Under the pieces are notes generated by a model, which did no database searches, was not told the DNA's origin, and worked only from the letters and a program-made list of their open reading frames with translations. Positions 60,966 to 64,000 of a stretch of 64,000 nt of DNA are shown piece after piece. The stretch lies in the NCBI GenBank assembly GCA_963839365.1, contig CAWIUT010000001.1:806001-870000 (forward strand), given 5' to 3'. The DNA comes from DASSKA01 sp963839365 (lineage in GTDB: Bacteria; Actinomycetota; Actinomycetes; Propionibacteriales; Nocardioidaceae). The stretch's first letter is position 1. Each line of letters starts with the position of its first letter. The translations under genes and the position numbers were made by a program.

Positions 60966-61946
60966 GTGACCAGCCTCGTCTCTCTCGGCATGCCTCCGCT
61001 GCCCCCGCCGACCGGTGCGCCGGCGTGGAAGACCGCCTGGGACACCGCGCTCTACGGCCCGGAGGGCTTCTTCCGCCGGCAGGCCCCCGCCGCGCACTTC
61101 CGCACCTCCGTCCACGCCTCGCCGTTGTTCGCGACAGCACTGCTCGGGCTGGCCCGCGAGGCCGGCCTGGACACCGTGGTGGACATCGGCGCCGGCCGCG
61201 GCGAGCTGCTGACCACGCTGCGCTCGCTGGACCCCACGCTCACGCTGCTAGGGGTCGAGGTCGCCCCCCGCCCGGCCGACCTGCCCGAGGACATCGCCTG
61301 GTCCGCAGCCCTGCCGGAGGCCGTGGACGGGCTGGTGGTGGCCAACGAGTGGCTGGACAACATCCCCTGCCACGTGGTCGAGGTCGACGAGGACGGTGGC
61401 GTCCGGGTGGTGCACGTCGACCCGGCCAGTGGCGAGGAGTCGCTCGGCTCGCCGGTCACCGACCCGGGGGTGCCGCCCGGGCTGGCCGGCTGGCTGGCGC
61501 AGTGGTGGCCGCTGGACGGCGCCGCGCCGGGAACCCGGGCCGAGGTCGGCACCACCCGCGATGCGGCGTGGGCGGACGTGGTGCGCCGGGTCCAGCGGGG
61601 TCTGGCGGTGGCCGTCGACTACGGGCACCTGCGGGAGGCCCGGCCGCCGTTGGGATCGCTGCGCTCCTACCACGGTGGCGTGCAGGTCGATGTGCTGCCG
61701 GACGGCTCCCGGGACGTCACCGGGCACGTGGCCGTGGACGCGGTGGCCGCCGCCGCCGGAGGAACCCTGCACCGGCAGCGGGACATGCTGCACCGGCTCG
61801 GCGTGCGCGGTGACCGTCCTGACCTGTCTCTCGCCCGGTCGGACCCGGCTGGTTACGTGGCGGGGCTGTCGGCGGCCTCCGAGGCAGCCGAGCTCACCGA
61901 CCCCGAGGGTCTTGGCGGGTTCTTCTGGGTGGTCTCGGAGGTCTGA
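60966..61946 (+). CDS. SAM-dependent methyltransferase, MidA/NDUFAF7-like
   Basis: A 326-residue enzyme of the MidA family. It has WDTALYGPEGFFRRQAPAAHFRTS, the SAM loop VVDIGAGRGELLTTL, LVVANEWLDNIP (the conserved NExxDxxP-like motif) and AVAVDYGHLREA near the C terminus. Eukaryotic relatives methylate an arginine of complex I; the bacterial substrate is not known. It is the last gene of the conserved block before small accessory genes. Confidence 0.85.
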   Translation: MTSLVSLGMPPLPPPTGAPAWKTAWDTALYGPEGFFRRQAPAAHFRTSVHASPLFATALLGLAREAGLDTVVDIGAGRGELLTTLRSLDPTLTLLGVEVAPRPADLPEDIAWSAALPEAVDGLVVANEWLDNIPCHVVEVDEDGGVRVVHVDPASGEESLGSPVTDPGVPPGLAGWLAQWWPLDGAAPGTRAEVGTTRDAAWADVVRRVQRGLAVAVDYGHLREARPPLGSLRSYHGGVQVDVLPDGSRDVTGHVAVDAVAAAAGGTLHRQRDMLHRLGVRGDRPDLSLARSDPAGYVAGLSAASEAAELTDPEGLGGFFWVVSEV

Positions 61947-61982
61947 CCCGCACCGGCCCGGTCCCGCCTGTCGACCGGCACC

Positions 61983-62318
61983 TCAGCTGGTCAGGTGCTG
62001 CGCCAATATCCGCTGCACGGCCTCGGGCTCCGTCGGTGTGATCGTCGGACGCACCGTTGCACCGACGTCGAGGACGAGGGCGAGGTCCTTCTGCGGACGG
62101 CGGGTGTCCAGGTTCCACCAGTGCACGAAGTCGCCGGAACCCCAGATGCGCCACTTTCGCGCCCTGTTGGCACCGCTGAGCGGGAGCTCGGTCACTGACT
62201 TGATGGACGTGTACGCGATCCGCTTGGCCCCCCACGGGTAGTAGTGCCTGATGAGCAGCCCGTGCTCGTTGCAGGCGACGCCGCCGTCGTCGTACTCCGC
62301 GCTCTGCCCGGCATCCAT
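61983..62318 (-). CDS. Small hypothetical protein (PH-like)
   Basis: A 111-residue soluble protein with predicted alternating beta strands (GGVACNEHGLLIRHYYPWGAKRIAYTSI, ARKWRIWGSGDFVHWWNLDT) and a C-terminal helix (PEAVQRILAQHL), a pattern typical of PH-like domains of small actinobacterial proteins. No enzyme motif is seen. ATG 62318 has GGAGG at five bases. It is divergent from the following small membrane protein. Confidence 0.65.
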   Translation of the reverse strand: MDAGQSAEYDDGGVACNEHGLLIRHYYPWGAKRIAYTSIKSVTELPLSGANRARKWRIWGSGDFVHWWNLDTRRPQKDLALVLDVGATVRPTITPTEPEAVQRILAQHLTS

Positions 62319-62464
62319 GTCGACCTCCGAAAACTCGACCAGCCCAAAAGGGAGCGCCCCGATGCCGCCGCGACACTATGATCACACCAGGGTCGGCAGC
62401 GCGAGCGACGACGCTCGCGGAGCCGCGACCCGTGCCGTCGGTTTCCGGTCCAAGGGGGTTTGCC

Positions 62465-62698
62465 GTGCCTGCCAAGCTGCGTTGGAGCGACCTGAGCGAG
62501 CGCACGCGGAGGTTGATCATCGTGGGCGCCGTCCTCGAGGGCATGCTCAAGATCGCCGCGCTGGTCGACCTGTGGCGGCGTCCGGCAGAGCAGGTCCGCG
62601 GACCGAAGGCGGTCTGGGCCGTGGTCGTGGCACTCGCGAATTCGGTCGGGGCGATCCCGCTCTCCTACTTTCTCTGGGGCCGGCGCAGGAGCAGCTAG
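62465..62698 (+). CDS. PLDc_N-like two-helix membrane protein
   Basis: A 77-residue protein with two transmembrane helices (LIIVGAVLEGMLKIAALVDLW and VWAVVVALANSVGAIPLSYFLWG) and the Leu-Trp-Gly-Arg-Arg end typical of the phospholipase D N-terminal (PLDc_N) family, which is widespread and of unknown function. GTG 62465 follows a G-rich AAGGGGG site. It is not part of an operon. Confidence 0.7.
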   Translation: MPAKLRWSDLSERTRRLIIVGAVLEGMLKIAALVDLWRRPAEQVRGPKAVWAVVVALANSVGAIPLSYFLWGRRRSS

Positions 62699-62820
62699 CT
62701 GTTCTGTGCCGCCGGACCCAGACGCGGACCGAGCGTCATCGATCTCCCTGGGCAGGACAACTGATCCGATGCCCTTTCGAGGGATTCTCGCCCTCGTCAG
62801 CTGAGGTGCATTCGGTCGGT
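62699..62820. other. Intergenic region
   Basis: 122 bases between the PLDc_N-like gene and the decayed endonuclease gene. No coding region, hairpin or promoter was recognised. Confidence 0.4.
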
Positions 62821-63853
62821 TCACGTTCGTCGGTGGAATCGGGTCTTGCCGTTGGGGAGGTATTCGACCGTGTAGTGGGGTCGTGGGCGCGGTGGTGGTG
62901 CCAGGGGCACAGCAGGGTGCCGTTGGGCCTGGGCGGCCGAGACCTGCCCGCCGGTATCCAGCGTGCACGCCCCCTCCAGCCCACCGCCCAGCCCACCGCC
63001 CAGCCGACCGTCCAGCTGCTCGAGGGTCATGGTGACCACCACGGTCGCGTTGATCCCCCCGGCCATGGGCAGCCGGTCCAGCGGATAGCCCTCGATCAGC
63101 TCCACGAACGCCCGTCCCAGCTTCTCCGGCCGCGACACCCACTCCCGCTCCGCCTGATCACCCTCTCCGGGCTCGGCGGATCCGGAGCTGGCGTGGTCGG
63201 GGTGGTCCGTGCGGGGGTGCTGCCAGCCATCGGCGCCCAGCGGGTGCCGGTCCGGGTGCATCACCCGGGTCTTGGCGCGGGTGTGCCGGGGCGCGGCCAA
63301 CGCGTCCAGCATCTTGTGCAGCATCTGCCCGGCCAGCGCCGGGATCTTGAACCTCCCGCTGGTGGTGCCATCGCCGTTCTCGAAAAGGCTCAAGAACACC
63401 TTGCGGGCCGCCTCCCGCTCCTGCCGGGCCAGCTTCTCCCCCCACCGCCGCTCCGCCTCGCCGGGGTCCAGCACCTCCAACAGGTGCCGGCCCAGCGCCG
63501 CCAACGCCTGCGCGTCGAACTCGGCGGCCAGCCCCAGCAGATGCGCCGCCCCACGCCGCCGATCCACCCCCGACACGCTGCCCGGCAGGTCTTGGACCGA
63601 GTCGCCCCGAACTCAGAATCCAGCGCCCGCGCCAACCGGACGCCGGCGAACGCCCCGGACCGCCGCTGCCTGGTGTGATGCGCCAGCCACGCCCCCGTCG
63701 ACGGCGACGGGTCCGCCTTGCCGACATCCCACCCACCCGGACGACCGCCTCGTGCATCGCCGCACTGAACCGCACCCACACATGCGGCCCAGCGCCCGGC
63801 GGCGGATCACCCGGCGGCGGGCCGCCCGGCGGCAGGGTCTGCGTCGATGTCAC
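62821..63853 (-). pseudogene. Decayed DUF222/HNH endonuclease-family gene
   Basis: Pieces of a DUF222-HNH protein lie in order but in different frames. A start-like piece (GTG 63853) runs to about 63716; WLAHHTRQRRSGAFAGVRLARA lies in another frame (63722-63597); HLLGLAAEFDAQALAALGR to GGINATVVVTM lies in a third; and the HNH end LCPWHHHRAHD and YLPNGKTRFHRR are split between frames near 62900. Expected parts between the pieces, including the first half of the HNH finger, are missing, so there are deletions as well as shifts. TAGTTT six bases before the GTG suggests the promoter is still intact. DUF222-HNH genes are common, often multicopy, in actinobacteria. Confidence 0.8.
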
Positions 63854-64000
63854 ACCCGCAAACTACGCGGCCATACCGACACAATCCGCTGCTCTGTTCG
63901 GCTCATGTAGCCCGGCCGGGCGACGCTTGGGAGAGGAACTCCCGCGGCCGACCGGCGCTCCACCAGACCGCTGCAGTCTGCCGGTCAACCGGTCAGCCGG
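63854..64000. other. Intergenic region at the right edge
   Basis: 147 bases upstream of the pseudogene. The left end holds the TAGTTT (63860-63865). The far right end has short repeats of CCGGTCA type. No gene start is visible before the window ends. Confidence 0.4.

Noticed and set aside
62821..63853. Functional mobile element or retron-like unit at the right end
   Set aside because: The fragments match a DUF222/HNH gene, with no transposase, terminal repeats or reverse transcriptase.

Overview
The window is a high-GC, gene-dense actinobacterial chromosome segment (GC clearly around 70% or above by eye; codons almost always end in G or C). The contents point to Propionibacteriales/Nocardioidaceae-like bacteria or close relatives, by inference only: Lsr2, ClpC, the 33-residue ribosomal protein bS22, a BldN/anti-sigma pair, an EF-G2-like GTPase and many apparently leaderless genes. 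It is almost entirely core chromosome; no rRNA, tRNA, CRISPR array, prophage or intact insertion sequence was seen.

Layout. 1-5.4 kb: a partial AraC/DinB regulator, then menaquinone genes menD-menC-menE (minus) divergent from menA. 5.4-8.2 kb: a CDGSH iron-sulfur protein coupled to a haem-oxygenase-like enzyme, a PLP-dependent cysteine-synthase-like gene with an internal deletion, and two small membrane proteins. 8.2-14.5 kb: System II cytochrome c maturation (resA-like thioredoxin, ccdA, resB, ccsB) behind a phosphatase and hemL; ccsB and hemL each appear to carry one frameshift. 14.6-22.8 kb: a secreted lytic transglycosylase, then rex-hemA-hemC-hemD(cobA fusion)-hemB as one redox-controlled haem operon. 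22.5-31 kb: glutaredoxin, AMP ligase, HAD phosphatase, a BldN-like sigma factor with an RsbN-like anti-sigma factor, acyltransferase, epimerase, bS22, a CAP-domain protein and a BldC-like regulator. 31-47 kb: acuC, an RsbW-like protein, proC, proline dehydrogenase, two ABC exporters, a family 3 glycosidase, a sugar isomerase, Ppx/GppA, EF-G2, small enzymes and a LacI regulator. 47-53 kb: genome maintenance (radA, disA, mutY) and an SMR efflux/TetR pair. 53-62 kb: clpC, lsr2, lysS, coaX, panC, a DUF2520 dehydrogenase and a MidA-like methyltransferase. 62-64 kb: small proteins and a decayed DUF222/HNH endonuclease gene.

Many start/stop overlaps (ATGA, GTGA, TTGA) show tight translational coupling, and the functional groups fit together: Rex senses NADH/NAD+ and heads the haem genes, while haem, cytochrome c maturation and menaquinone genes serve the same respiratory chain. 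From memory, the gene order resembles two blocks that are far apart in Mycobacterium tuberculosis (the ppx-proC-hemA-hemL-ccs-men region and the radA-disA-mutY-clpC-lsr2-lysS-pan region).

The most unusual points are: about eighteen genes with a TAnnnT-like -10 hexamer 6-9 bases before the start codon; two likely frameshifts (ccsB, hemL) and a cysteine-synthase-like gene lacking its PLP-lysine segment; a histone H1-like N-terminal tail on HemD; a MutY with one iron-sulfur cysteine changed to arginine; and clear candidate operators for Rex, LacI and TetR regulators. No wholly new multi-gene system was evident.
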